Below are positions 1-6,667 of a stretch of DNA of 35,236 nucleotides, piece after piece. Origin of the DNA: an uncultured Saprospiraceae bacterium (GTDB lineage Bacteria; Bacteroidota; Bacteroidia; Chitinophagales; Saprospiraceae); the NCBI GenBank assembly GCA_937973565.1, contig CALJKQ010000075.1:1-35236 (forward strand), given 5' to 3'. Each line of letters opens with the position of its first letter. Positions within the stretch are counted from its first letter, which is position 1. The position numbers were made by a program, and so were the translations under genes. The notes under the pieces were generated by a model that did no database searches, was not told the DNA's origin, and worked only from the letters and a program-made list of their open reading frames with translations.

Positions 1-14
1 TTAAGGTTGAATGA
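1..14 (+). pseudogene. 3' tail of an exonuclease/BRCT gene (partial at window edge)
   Basis: The first 14 bases encode the last four residues (FKVE in the frame of the copy ending at 4076) and the TGA stop of the exonuclease/BRCT gene seen again at 3225-4076. Identity to that copy continues without mismatch for 55 bp (1-55 against 4063-4117). The rest of the gene lies outside the window, so it cannot be said whether this copy is intact. It is the first of three exonuclease copies in the first 6 kb. Confidence 0.7.
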
Positions 15-40
15 GTCTGAAATACGCCAATTTCCATTCT

Positions 41-194
41 CCAAATTTTATTTTGTTAAGAACTCTTTGGGTCATTCGATTCCCCTCATTGTTTCATTCA
101 GATATGTGGGAAGAAAAATATTATTTTGATATTTATTTTATGCTTGGATAGTTCCCAATTGATGGTTAATTTTATAGCTATTAAAGTACGGAGT
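41..194 (+). repeat. Copy 1 of a ~150-bp repeat upstream of accessory modules
   Basis: It starts with CCAAATTTTATTTTG and ends near AAAGTACGGAG. Related stretches of nearly equal length lie at 4103-4254 and 10621-10770. Shared landmarks are the 15-base opening, a TATTATTTTGA/ATTTCGA block, GTTCCCAA and the closing AAAGTACGGAG (copies 1 and 2), and TATTATTTTGA and TTGATG.TAAATTTTAT (copies 1 and 3). The middle is diverged. Each copy lies before an accessory gene block on the + strand. No protein-coding capacity is apparent. It may be a conserved downstream flank of the exonuclease gene carried along in duplications, or a mobile or recombination site. Confidence 0.6.
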
Positions 195-434
195 ATGAAA
201 ATTTGGGACGCAACGCAGCGAGTAGATAAAGGTGGGAAGGCAATAGGTGTTTGTCTGGCGTTTGTAGACGTTTATACACTTTTAAATACGAAAGTGGGAA
301 GGCGTTTTGTAAGCGTTTATAGGAGTTTAAATGAAGATAGGATTACTGAAAATCAATAAATTGCAAATTTTTATACTTTTGCGGGTGTAAGGGAGTTGCG
401 GATATATATTGTTATAACCAATTAGGAAGAACCT
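195..434 (+). promoter_or_regulatory. AT-rich leader region with candidate -7 box at 374-381
   Basis: No convincing gene is seen between the repeat and the lipoprotein gene at 468. The stretch has an imperfect internal duplication: GTGGGAAGGC near 231 and again near 294, each followed by GCGTTT..A..(C)GTTTATA and TTTAAAT. TACTTTTG at 374-381 matches the Bacteroidota -7 box TAnnTTTG, but no convincing -33 TTG lies at the usual distance. A short open frame at 126-359 overlaps the repeat and has no protein-like features. Confidence 0.4.
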
Positions 435-467
435 ATGCGGTATTTATTAATTCATAAAACAATAAAA

Positions 468-2570
468 ATGAAATTTTTAAAAAACGGTTTTGTTATTTTG
501 CTTGTATTATTTACGATTGTATCCTGTAATAAAGATGAAATAAAATCTATTGCTGAGCCTGAAGCTGTATTAAATGCCGCATCAAATTTTACATATGCTA
601 ACGATCAAGTCTTAATTCAGGCAGTACAAGATTCAATCCAGCAGTCCATATTTGCTACCATAACCGCCAATGCAGGTCAACCTCAATGGCAATGTGCTTA
701 TGTTGAACATTCAGGATTTCAATTTTCTAAAGTTGTTGTGCCATATAGAAACATGACTACAGGAGAAATTGAAAATTTACTAGTTGCATTTCACTTTAAA
801 CTCAATAACAGTTGGAAAGTTCAATTAGTAAATAAATACTATTACCTTATGATGCATGATATCACAAAGTATGACATCAATAGAGAGTACTATTTTACAA
901 TTATTGAAGAATTTGAAAAAGCAGATTCAATTTGTGTAAACACTTCCAATACATTGGCACAAGTAAGATTGAAAAATGTTATGATTGTTTTTGACGATGG
1001 TACAATTGTTTGGATTGATGGTCAAGGTAGAGCCTGGATTATTGCAGGAGGAGGTGGATGTGTTAGTGGATCAAGCACAGCTGGTGCGATTTGGTCTGAT
1101 AGTGGTGGAAAAATATTATGGACTCCAGGAAACAATTCAACATTAGGCCCAAAATGGAACGGCAAAGGATCTGGAGGCGGTATTAGTGGTAACTGGAATG
1201 GATCTAACAATAATGGAACCGGAGTTGGAAATAATTCAGGTAATTCTGAAGGGGGTGGTGGTTCATCCACAACTGCTCCAACTTGTCAAGACCCATCATT
1301 CTGGTCAAATATTCATCCAAGGATTAAAAAAGATTACGTCAAGACACTTTCAAATTTGATAAACCAATATGACGTATTGACTTGTGCAAATGCTAATACT
1401 CCAGCCGAACAATCAAATTGTATAAGTGACACAGATTTGTTATGTTTAGGGTTAAATAATGGATGCCTGCAAATTGTAGGTAATCAGTTTGATGTTAATC
1501 ATTTTACTGATTGTATGGGAGCTGTATTTCACCGTTTACCTTGTATGGATGAAGCAGAAAATTTCATCAATACTTATGGATTAAATGTTACTATTGAAGA
1601 ATTAGAAAGTATGGCAGGTGGATTCGGGAATCACTGTAATGATCAACATGATTTTGACATAGCAACTTTTACAAATATAATAAATAATAGTATTTGGTTA
1701 AACCAAACAGAGAATACAAATATAAAACAACATATTGATGCTTTTTTAACTAATAACCCTAATGATGTTGCCGCATTAATTCATGCTTACACACAGATAG
1801 AAAACATGAAAAACGATGGTGATTACAAAGCCCTTGTTGAATCATCATTTGGGTGGTCTGGAATCATGTGGACGATAGTTAAAGAACTTGTTGGCGACAA
1901 AGCAGTTGATATAATAATTGGTCTAATTCCTGGGTTTGGGAATGTAGATGAACTCAAAGATGCAATAAAAGCAGCCAAAAATGGTGACTGGATTGAGTTT
2001 ACCTTTGAAGTAGGCAAAATAGTAGGCCAAAATACTCCTTGGGGTAAAATGCTTAAAATTGGAGAAGCTGGCTCAGAAATGTATCAATTTTGTAAAAAGA
2101 TAGAAAAAATATGGGATAAAATTGGTACTTGGACAACCTCAAAAACTGAACAAATTTGGAATATAGTTAAGAAAAATATCAAATTAGCATCAAACTCAGA
2201 TTTTTGGAAGTATGTGGATGACCTTGCTCAACCAAAATTTGGTTCTTATTTTGCAACTTCCAATACATATGCCCAAAATTTTAAGTCTAAGTTTTCAGAA
2301 GTATATAATGAAATAGGACAAGTGCAACATGCAGTTCCTCAGGCTGTGTTGAACAAATACCCGAATTTAAATATTACTCAAGATATGATGCATAGTCTAG
2401 AAAACCTAAGAGGAATACCTTCAAATGGAACATTAAATCATCAAACTATTACAAATATTTGGTCGCAATTTTATAGTAATTATCCTAACGCTACGTTGCA
2501 GCAAATATTAAATAAGGCAAAAGATATTGATGATACATATGGCCATCTTTTTGTGCCTCCTGTAAGATAA
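468..2570 (+). CDS. Large lipoprotein with glycine-rich linker and toxin-like C-terminus
   Basis: The start at 468 is preferred over ATG 435 because it gives a clean lipoprotein signal: MKFLKNG, a hydrophobic core, then FTIVSC with the lipid-attachment Cys at residue 20. Residues ~20-190 form a mixed N-terminal domain. Residues ~195-275 are a Gly/Asn/Ser-rich linker. A Cys-rich segment (~280-400) follows, then a helical region (~460-560) containing IGLIPGFGNVDELKDAI, typical of pre-toxin segments. The last ~90 residues carry GQVQHAVPQ, MMHSLENLRGIP and LNHQTI, a His/Asn pattern reminiscent of HNH-type nuclease toxin domains. A probable immunity gene begins 23 bp downstream. The gene is AT-rich relative to the core genes. 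Surface lipoprotein and modular layout are seen; toxin function is inferred. It could instead be an unrelated surface protein. Confidence 0.6.
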   Translation: MKFLKNGFVILLVLFTIVSCNKDEIKSIAEPEAVLNAASNFTYANDQVLIQAVQDSIQQSIFATITANAGQPQWQCAYVEHSGFQFSKVVVPYRNMTTGEIENLLVAFHFKLNNSWKVQLVNKYYYLMMHDITKYDINREYYFTIIEEFEKADSICVNTSNTLAQVRLKNVMIVFDDGTIVWIDGQGRAWIIAGGGGCVSGSSTAGAIWSDSGGKILWTPGNNSTLGPKWNGKGSGGGISGNWNGSNNNGTGVGNNSGNSEGGGGSSTTAPTCQDPSFWSNIHPRIKKDYVKTLSNLINQYDVLTCANANTPAEQSNCISDTDLLCLGLNNGCLQIVGNQFDVNHFTDCMGAVFHRLPCMDEAENFINTYGLNVTIEELESMAGGFGNHCNDQHDFDIATFTNIINNSIWLNQTENTNIKQHIDAFLTNNPNDVAALIHAYTQIENMKNDGDYKALVESSFGWSGIMWTIVKELVGDKAVDIIIGLIPGFGNVDELKDAIKAAKNGDWIEFTFEVGKIVGQNTPWGKMLKIGEAGSEMYQFCKKIEKIWDKIGTWTTSKTEQIWNIVKKNIKLASNSDFWKYVDDLAQPKFGSYFATSNTYAQNFKSKFSEVYNEIGQVQHAVPQAVLNKYPNLNITQDMMHSLENLRGIPSNGTLNHQTITNIWSQFYSNYPNATLQQILNKAKDIDDTYGHLFVPPVR

Positions 2571-2593
2571 ATTGTAATTTAAAATACTTAAAT

Positions 2594-3103
2594 ATGTGCG
2601 ATGAACAAATTTTAATGAGATTGATTCAAGAATTTAATTTTATAAATAATTCTAAAGTGTTTGCTGGGCTAGAACCATATTCCGTTTCTAATTATAGTAG
2701 TACCCCAATTAACGCTATTCCTTTTGCTACAACAGGTGGAAATGGGACTCATTTTAGCATTTTACGCTTGTCTGAATGTGTTTGTCCCATTATTATAACA
2801 TGTCCGATGAATTGTGGAAATTCACCTTCTGAAGACAATATAATTATTGCTGAAAATTTGAAAGAATTTTTATCAATAGGTTATTATAATGGATGGTTCT
2901 CACTTGAACAATTATTTTATAATAAATCTGGCACTATAGAATATTTTAAATCAGAAGATAAGAGTAGTGACTTTATAAATAGCGGGGCTAAATCGTTAAT
3001 TAATATTATAAATGCCCATTACAATCTTAGTCATGGACCCCTTTCAGAAAATAGATTAAATGAATTAAAAACGATGTATGAGAGTATTTTAATCTTTCAA
3101 TAA
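2594..3103 (+). CDS. Probable immunity protein (SMI1/KNR4, SUKH-like)
   Basis: This 169-residue cytosolic protein has no signal peptide. It contains IPFATTGGNGTHFSIL (residues ~41-56) followed by a CPIIITCPMN strand and ENLKEFLSIGYYNGWFSLEQ (~88-107). That order (a 'TGG.G.HF' loop, a beta strand, then an 'NL.EFL..G...G...LE' helix) recalls SMI1/KNR4-type immunity proteins. It follows the lipoprotein gene by 23 bp on the same strand and shares its AT-rich composition, so the two are probably co-transcribed. The family assignment is from pattern memory, not a search. If correct, it protects the producer from the C-terminal domain of the upstream protein. Confidence 0.5.
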   Translation: MCDEQILMRLIQEFNFINNSKVFAGLEPYSVSNYSSTPINAIPFATTGGNGTHFSILRLSECVCPIIITCPMNCGNSPSEDNIIIAENLKEFLSIGYYNGWFSLEQLFYNKSGTIEYFKSEDKSSDFINSGAKSLINIINAHYNLSHGPLSENRLNELKTMYESILIFQ

Positions 3104-3149
3104 TAACTTGTGGCTAAAAATTACTTTGAATCAAACTGGCTATAACACA

Positions 3150-3195
3150 GCATTGAACGAGAGTCAGCCCTATCGGGACTGACCCTCGTCAATGC
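3150..3195. other. Long imperfect hairpin, attC-like or terminator-like
   Basis: Two 21-base arms (3150-3170 and 3175-3195) flank a TATC loop. They pair at 19 positions, with one bulged A in each arm and a single A/C mismatch. Outside the arms, TAAC (3143-3146) and GTTA (3201-3204) are complementary. The layout of bulged arms inside complementary AAC/GTT boxes resembles integron attC sites, but the consensus boxes are incomplete and no integrase is in the window. No T-tract follows, so it is not a classical terminator. It separates the immunity gene from the decayed exonuclease. Confidence 0.5.
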
Positions 3196-3224
3196 AAACC
3201 GTTAACCCCCATACTAAAATCCTC

Positions 3225-4076
3225 CAACCCACTAAAAACGATCTTCTCCTCCCTCGCCTTCGCCCCCCCACACCATCCAGATCATCTATCTGCCAAATCG
3301 CCATCTGCAGGTTAGAAAATGGACTTGTTGTCAATAAAAACTGCTTATTGATCCAGCCACCTGACAATGAATATTCACATTGGAATGTAATGGTACACGG
3401 CATCAGTCCTGACCAAACCAAAGACCACCCTACCTTCCCGGAAATCTGAGAAAAAATCAAAGATTACCTGCCAGATCAGCTGGTCATAGCCCACAATGTA
3501 TCCTTTGATCGCACTTGTCTGATGCAAGCACTGGAACTGTATGGCATTGAACCACCCAACCTCACCTGGGCATACACGTATGAAGCCACCGACCTGAGCT
3601 TAATCGACTTAGTAGAAGCCCTAGAAATCACCGCACTGGAACACCACGATGCCCTCAACGATGCCCACATGTGTGCAGAGGCCTACCTCAAACTGCATAT
3701 GGGCGTAGTACCGGATCCAAATAAAATCACCAACAAACCCGCTAAACCTCTATTTGCCGGCCACGATAAACTCACAGGTGATGTACTCCGCCCCAACCTC
3801 CAAAATGCCGACCCGAGCTCACCCTTTTATGGCAAAAAAGTAGTTTTCACCGGGGTTATGGCGCATATCAGCCGGGAAGATGCAGCCGAAAAAGTGATGA
3901 TGCTCGGTGCTGATAAAGATACAGGCATCACTCCCAGAACTGACCTGGTCATTGTAGGCAAAGGGGCAGGGCCGGTGAAATTGAAAAAGATTGAGGCGTA
4001 CAACGGTGCGGGGGCCTGCGTACGAGTGGTGGAGGAGAGGGAGTTTTTGAGTATGATTGGATTTAAGGTTGAATGA
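3225..4076 (+). pseudogene. Decayed 3'-5' exonuclease with C-terminal BRCT domain (copy B)
   Basis: The frame encodes a DEDD-type (PolC epsilon-like) exonuclease followed by a BRCT domain. It contains SRSSICQIAICRLENG, VHGISPDQTK, LVIAHNVSFD (Exo II) and HHDALNDAHMC (Exo III). The BRCT domain starts near FYGKKVVFTGVMA and ends at the TGA at 4074-4076. Two lesions are visible. The Exo I motif, normally DFET-like, reads LPRLRPP, so the metal-binding Asp/Glu are gone. An in-frame TGA at 3447-3449 replaces a Trp codon that the related fragment at 5731 still has as TGG. Composition matches core genes rather than the AT-rich neighbours. A downstream ATG at 3522 could still give a C-terminal fragment with BRCT, but I see no reason to expect one. 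Family members act in nucleic acid 3'-end trimming. Confidence 0.8.
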
Positions 4077-4102
4077 GTCTGAAATACGCCAATTTCCATT
4101 CT

Positions 4103-4254
4103 CCAAATTTTATTTTGCCCCAACATCCATACGGCATCATAATCAGCCTATTATTTCAGATAATACTGACCTAATTAATATTTTATTTCGAAATCAAATA
4201 AAATTTGAAAAGTTCCCAAGCTATAGTAAATTCTATTGTCAGTAAAGTACGGAG
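4103..4254 (+). repeat. Copy 2 of the ~150-bp repeat upstream of accessory modules
   Basis: Starting 26 bp after the exonuclease pseudogene stop, this copy opens with the same CCAAATTTTATTTTG as copy 1 (41) and closes with GTTCCCAA...AGTAAAGTACGGAG, as copy 1 does. The centre is diverged and gapped. Together with the exonuclease 3' end, the perfectly conserved part spans 4063-4117. The Fic module begins about 100 bp downstream. Confidence 0.6.
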
Positions 4255-4329
4255 CAAGCCTCCAAAATAATAAAAGGTTAAAATTGTAGTTATCAAACAA
4301 ACCCAGAAAGATATTGAGTTAAAAATTTG

Positions 4330-4337
4330 TAAATTTG
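4330..4337 (+). promoter_or_regulatory. Candidate -7 promoter box for the Fic module
   Basis: TAAATTTG fits the Bacteroidota TAnnTTTG -7 box and lies 21 bp before the antitoxin ATG at 4359. No -33 TTG is seen at the usual 18-21 bp distance. Confidence 0.35.
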
Positions 4338-4358
4338 AATTAAGAATAAATATAAGAT

Positions 4359-4580
4359 ATGTTCACCACCATAGAAATTGACCGAAGCAAGCTGACCATT
4401 ATGGGTGTGAAATTTGAAGACATAAAAACACTGGAAAGCACAGCCAATGCTTTGGGAAGTAATATGTTTGAAGGTTATAACCCAACGCCAAAAGGGATTG
4501 AAATTATCAGAGATTATGTAACAGGAAAAATAACATTGCCTGAGCTTGTGGCTTTTGCCCAACAGAAAGCATATGTCTAG
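4359..4580 (+). CDS. Fic-inhibiting antitoxin, VbhA-like
   Basis: This 73-residue protein is the expected antitoxin for the overlapping Fic gene. Residues 34-39 read SNMFEG, an exact match to the Fic inhibition motif [S/T]xxxE[G/N]; its Glu38 would compete with ATP gamma-phosphate binding in the toxin active site. The C-terminal half (PTPKGIEIIRDYVTGKI, then LPELVAFAQ) has the pattern of the antitoxin VbhA domain. The stop overlaps the Fic start by 8 bp, implying translational coupling. It belongs to the class I arrangement, with the inhibitor on a separate protein. The motif is seen directly; inhibition is inferred from the family. Confidence 0.85.
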   Translation: MFTTIEIDRSKLTIMGVKFEDIKTLESTANALGSNMFEGYNPTPKGIEIIRDYVTGKITLPELVAFAQQKAYV

Positions 4581-5178
4581 TTTTTATAAATATAAAGACC
4601 CCTTTCATACTTATATAGATCCCGAAACAGGACTTCTACGCAATTTACAAGGTATTTCAGACCCAGATGTATTTACCTTTGTTGAAAGTGGTGTAGTAAC
4701 GAAACGACTTCAAGAATTATACGAAAACCCAATAAAAATCTTAGGGTGTGATAGCCTTTTTCAAATACATAAATATTTATTTCAAGACATTTATGATTGG
4801 GCAGGTAAAAGGAGAACTGTTGAGATAAGTAAAGAAGGCAAACAGTTTTTCCCTATTGAATATTTTGACAACGCCATAAAATATATAGATCAGCTCATTA
4901 TCGAGTTCAAGCAAATTCCTAAAGAAAACAGAAGAAGTTTGGCAGAAAAATTGGCAGAAATATTAGACAACGTAAACTACTTTCATCCTTTCAGAGAGGG
5001 AAACGGAAGAACACAAAGGGAGTTTTTGAGACTCCTTGCATTGGAAAAAGACTTAATTTTAAATATTAACCCGCCTGATAATAAGGGCATATACGATAGG
5101 TACATGAAAGGTACCATTGAAAGCGATTTAACCACCTTGACTGAGTTATTATTTGAACTTATATGTTTTACTGATTAG
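4573..5178 (+). CDS. Fic family AMP-transferase toxin
   Basis: The start at 4573 (MSSFYKYKDP) is chosen over an upstream in-frame start at 4546 because it begins at the antitoxin 3' end and family members start similarly. The 201-residue product has a complete Fic motif, HPFREGNGRTQR, at residues 138-149: catalytic His138 and the anion-binding GNGR loop. The flap segment RRTVEISKEGKQF (~80-92) would hold the target side chain. All catalytic positions are present, so adenylylation of Ser/Thr/Tyr hydroxyls on a host target is expected; in VbhT and FicT toxins the targets are DNA gyrase and topoisomerase IV. The lack of an N-terminal inhibition motif fits the separate antitoxin upstream. Confidence 0.92.
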   Translation: MSSFYKYKDPFHTYIDPETGLLRNLQGISDPDVFTFVESGVVTKRLQELYENPIKILGCDSLFQIHKYLFQDIYDWAGKRRTVEISKEGKQFFPIEYFDNAIKYIDQLIIEFKQIPKENRRSLAEKLAEILDNVNYFHPFREGNGRTQREFLRLLALEKDLILNINPPDNKGIYDRYMKGTIESDLTTLTELLFELICFTD

Positions 5179-5200
5179 AAACTAAATAAATTTAAAACAC

Positions 5201-5623
5201 ATGGGAGCTTGGGGAGAAAAAAACTTTGAATCAGACAGTGCACTTGATTTTTTTGGAGACTTTTGCGAAAGCAACCAAGACATGGTCGCACTTGAATCGG
5301 CTTTTGAAAATATCATTCAGAATGATGATTATTTGGATGAAGATGAATGTTCAGCCGCGCTTGTAGCAGGTGAGATAATCGCCTATTTAATGGGAAATAA
5401 AAGCGAAGATTTTCCCTCAGAAGAAGAATACGAACCATTTCTCAATGTTAACTTGTTAAAACCTCAATTAAATGAGGCTGTTATTAAGAAAGCAATTAAG
5501 GCAATTAATAAAATTAAGGATTCTGGAGACTCTGAGCTCAGAGAACTGTGGGAAGAAGCAGAAGACTCCTACCCGATATGGCAATCAGTAGTTGAAGATT
5601 TAATTCAAAGGCTCAAAAAATAA
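5201..5623 (+). CDS. DUF4259 domain protein
   Basis: The 140-residue acidic protein opens with MGAWGEKNFESDSALDFFGD, the signature start of DUF4259 proteins. The remainder is helical with a charged C-terminus (VVEDLIQRLKK) and has no signal peptide or membrane segment. It lies 22 bp after the Fic gene on the same strand, so it may share its transcript. The family has no established function. Members often occur as stand-alone small genes in accessory regions, and a role in the Fic module is only suggested by position. Confidence 0.8.
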   Translation: MGAWGEKNFESDSALDFFGDFCESNQDMVALESAFENIIQNDDYLDEDECSAALVAGEIIAYLMGNKSEDFPSEEEYEPFLNVNLLKPQLNEAVIKKAIKAINKIKDSGDSELRELWEEAEDSYPIWQSVVEDLIQRLKK

Positions 5624-5642
5624 AAACATAGGTATACAGCCG

Positions 5643-5662
5643 GCAACCATTGTGAATGGTGC
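5643..5662. other. Small hairpin after the DUF4259 gene
   Basis: GCAACCATT-GTG-AATGGTGC forms an 8-bp stem with one bulged A and a 3-base loop, 20 bp after the DUF4259 stop. There is no T-tract, so terminator activity is doubtful. The bulged-A stem echoes the larger hairpin at 3150-3195. Confidence 0.3.
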
Positions 5663-5730
5663 AATATTCGGTAGCGCCTTAAACTCAGGAGCTAAGCACC
5701 GAGCGCGAGATCATTAATGTGCGACTTTCC

Positions 5731-5945
5731 CATTGGAATGTAATGGTACACGGCATCAGTCCTGACCAAACCTAAAACCACCCTACCTTCCCGGAAATCT
5801 GGGATAAAATAAAGGACTATCTGGCAGATCAATTGGTCATAGCCCACAATGTATCCTTTGATCGCAATTGTCTAATTCAAGCACTGAAACTCTATGGCAT
5901 CGAGGAACCCAGCCTTACCTGGGCCTGCACGTGCGGTCGTGCTAT
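5731..5945 (+). pseudogene. Second exonuclease fragment (copy C)
   Basis: About 200 bp are closely similar to copy B (roughly 3379-3590) and encode HWNVMVHGISPDQT, a TAA stop where copy B has a Lys codon, then HPTFPEIWDKIKDYL, LVIAHNVSFDRNC and LTWACTCGR. Only the middle of the exonuclease domain remains; the Exo I motif, Exo III motif and BRCT domain are absent. Homology begins abruptly at CATTGG and ends abruptly near CACGT. It separates the Fic module from the HipBST module, as copy B separates the lipoprotein module from the Fic module. Confidence 0.85.
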
Positions 5946-5990
5946 TGAAACAGCCTGGGTTCAATAATTTGCCGATATAAGAACTTGAAG

Positions 5991-6006
5991 TCACACTATA
6001 ATGTGA
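5991..6006. promoter_or_regulatory. HipB operator 1
   Basis: TCACACTATAATGTGA is a near-perfect palindrome (one mismatch to the site at 6052). Its centre lies exactly 61 bp upstream of the centre of operator 2. Confidence 0.7.
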
Positions 6007-6051
6007 TTTTACCAATTTCGTCTTAAATTTCAAAATATACACACCTATAAA

Positions 6052-6067
6052 TCACATTATAATGTGA
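6052..6067. promoter_or_regulatory. HipB operator 2
   Basis: TCACATTATAATGTGA is a perfect palindrome, extended on both sides to AAATCACATT...AATGTGATTT. It lies just upstream of the -33 element of the hipB promoter, 61 bp from the centres of the sites on either side. Binding by the adjacent HipB helix-turn-helix protein is inferred. Confidence 0.75.
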
Positions 6068-6073
6068 TTTTAA

Positions 6074-6104
6074 TTGCACATTTGAAAAACGAATCATAAC
6101 TTTG
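6074..6104 (+). promoter_or_regulatory. hipB promoter
   Basis: TTG at 6074-6076 and TAACTTTG at 6097-6104 are separated by 20 bp, a good match to the Bacteroidota TTG-N~20-TAnnTTTG promoter. It sits between operators 2 and 3, so bound HipB would cover both edges. The predicted transcription start is only about 10 bases before the ATG. Confidence 0.65.
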
Positions 6105-6112
6105 ACCCTAAA

Positions 6113-6128
6113 ATCACATTATAATGCT
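6113..6128. promoter_or_regulatory. HipB operator 3, overlapping the start codon
   Basis: TCACATTATAATGCTA keeps the left half and centre of the palindrome. The ATG at its right side is the hipB start codon, so the initiation codon is built from the operator sequence. Its centre is 61 bp from operator 2. The degenerate right half suggests weaker binding. Confidence 0.6.
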
Positions 6129-6333
6129 AGTTGAGACTCTAGGTGAAATTATAAGAAACAGGCGAAAGGAGTTGAGTATCACTCAACCTCACTTAGCCGA
6201 ACTGGCACAAGTGAGCGTAAACACCCTGTATAAATTAGAGCGGGGGCAAGGCAATCCTTCATTAGATGTTTTGAATAAATTAGCCGAAGTGTTGGGAATG
6301 GAACTAAGCCTTGAAGTTAAAAAGAAACATTGA
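6124..6333 (+). CDS. hipB: HipB-type antitoxin/repressor (XRE helix-turn-helix)
   Basis: The 69-residue protein is almost entirely one XRE-family helix-turn-helix: LGEIIRNRRKELSITQPHLA, then VSVNTLYKLERGQGNPSLDV and LNKLAEVLGMELSLEV. It ends with a basic tail (KKKH). In HipBST systems HipB binds operators in its own promoter and holds the HipS-HipT complex. Here it is the first gene, with hipS starting 4 bp after its stop. The three ATCACATTATAATG palindromes upstream (one over the ATG) are the expected autoregulatory sites. The family is clear from sequence; the partners are inferred from gene order. Confidence 0.88.
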   Translation: MLVETLGEIIRNRRKELSITQPHLAELAQVSVNTLYKLERGQGNPSLDVLNKLAEVLGMELSLEVKKKH

Positions 6334-6337
6334 GTAA

Positions 6338-6667
6338 ATGAGAGCAATGGAAATATACCGAAACGGGATTTTAGCAGGAACATTGACAGAAGAAAATCGT
6401 CAGCATTATGTTTTTAGATATGATGACAACTATTTTAACGATGCAAATAAACCAGGAATCAGTTTAACACTTCCAAAAACGCAAAAAGAATACAGCAGCA
6501 AATTTTTATTTCCATTTTTTTTCAATATGTTGAGTGAAGGAGTCAATCGTAAACTGCAAAGCACACAATTGAGAATAGACGAAGAAGATAATTTCGGTTT
6601 GCTGGCAGCAACAGCACAATATGATACAATTGGGGCAATAACCGTGAAACCAATAGTAGCGAGATGA
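6338..6667 (+). CDS. hipS: HipS: stand-alone HipA N-terminal subdomain
   Basis: This 109-residue protein corresponds to the N-terminal subdomain 1 of HipA: MEIYRNGILAGTLTEEN, FRYDDNYF, GISLTLPKTQKEYSSKFLFP, FFFNMLSEGVNR, then DNFGLLAATAQYDTIGAI. In one-piece HipA kinases this region is fused to the kinase; here it is separate, as in the tripartite HipBST of enteropathogenic E. coli, where HipS is the antitoxin that blocks the kinase. ATG 6347 (MEIYRNG) is an equally possible start. Its stop overlaps the hipT start by 4 bp (ATGA), a sign of coupled translation. Confidence 0.85.
   Translation: MRAMEIYRNGILAGTLTEENRQHYVFRYDDNYFNDANKPGISLTLPKTQKEYSSKFLFPFFFNMLSEGVNRKLQSTQLRIDEEDNFGLLAATAQYDTIGAITVKPIVAR

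Noticed and set aside
126..359. 77-residue ORF
   Set aside because: It overlaps the ~150-bp repeat and a local duplication, has no recognisable domain, and its frame is not kept in the other repeat copies.
3447..3449. TGA read as Trp (alternative genetic code)
   Set aside because: The matching position in the second copy is TGG, the copies have other lesions (TAA, lost Exo I motif), and all intact genes end normally with TGA among other stops.
3192..3449. ATG 3192 as the true start of the exonuclease gene
   Set aside because: The ATG lies in the 3' arm of the hairpin at 3150-3195 and the first codons have no family similarity; homology begins around 3260.
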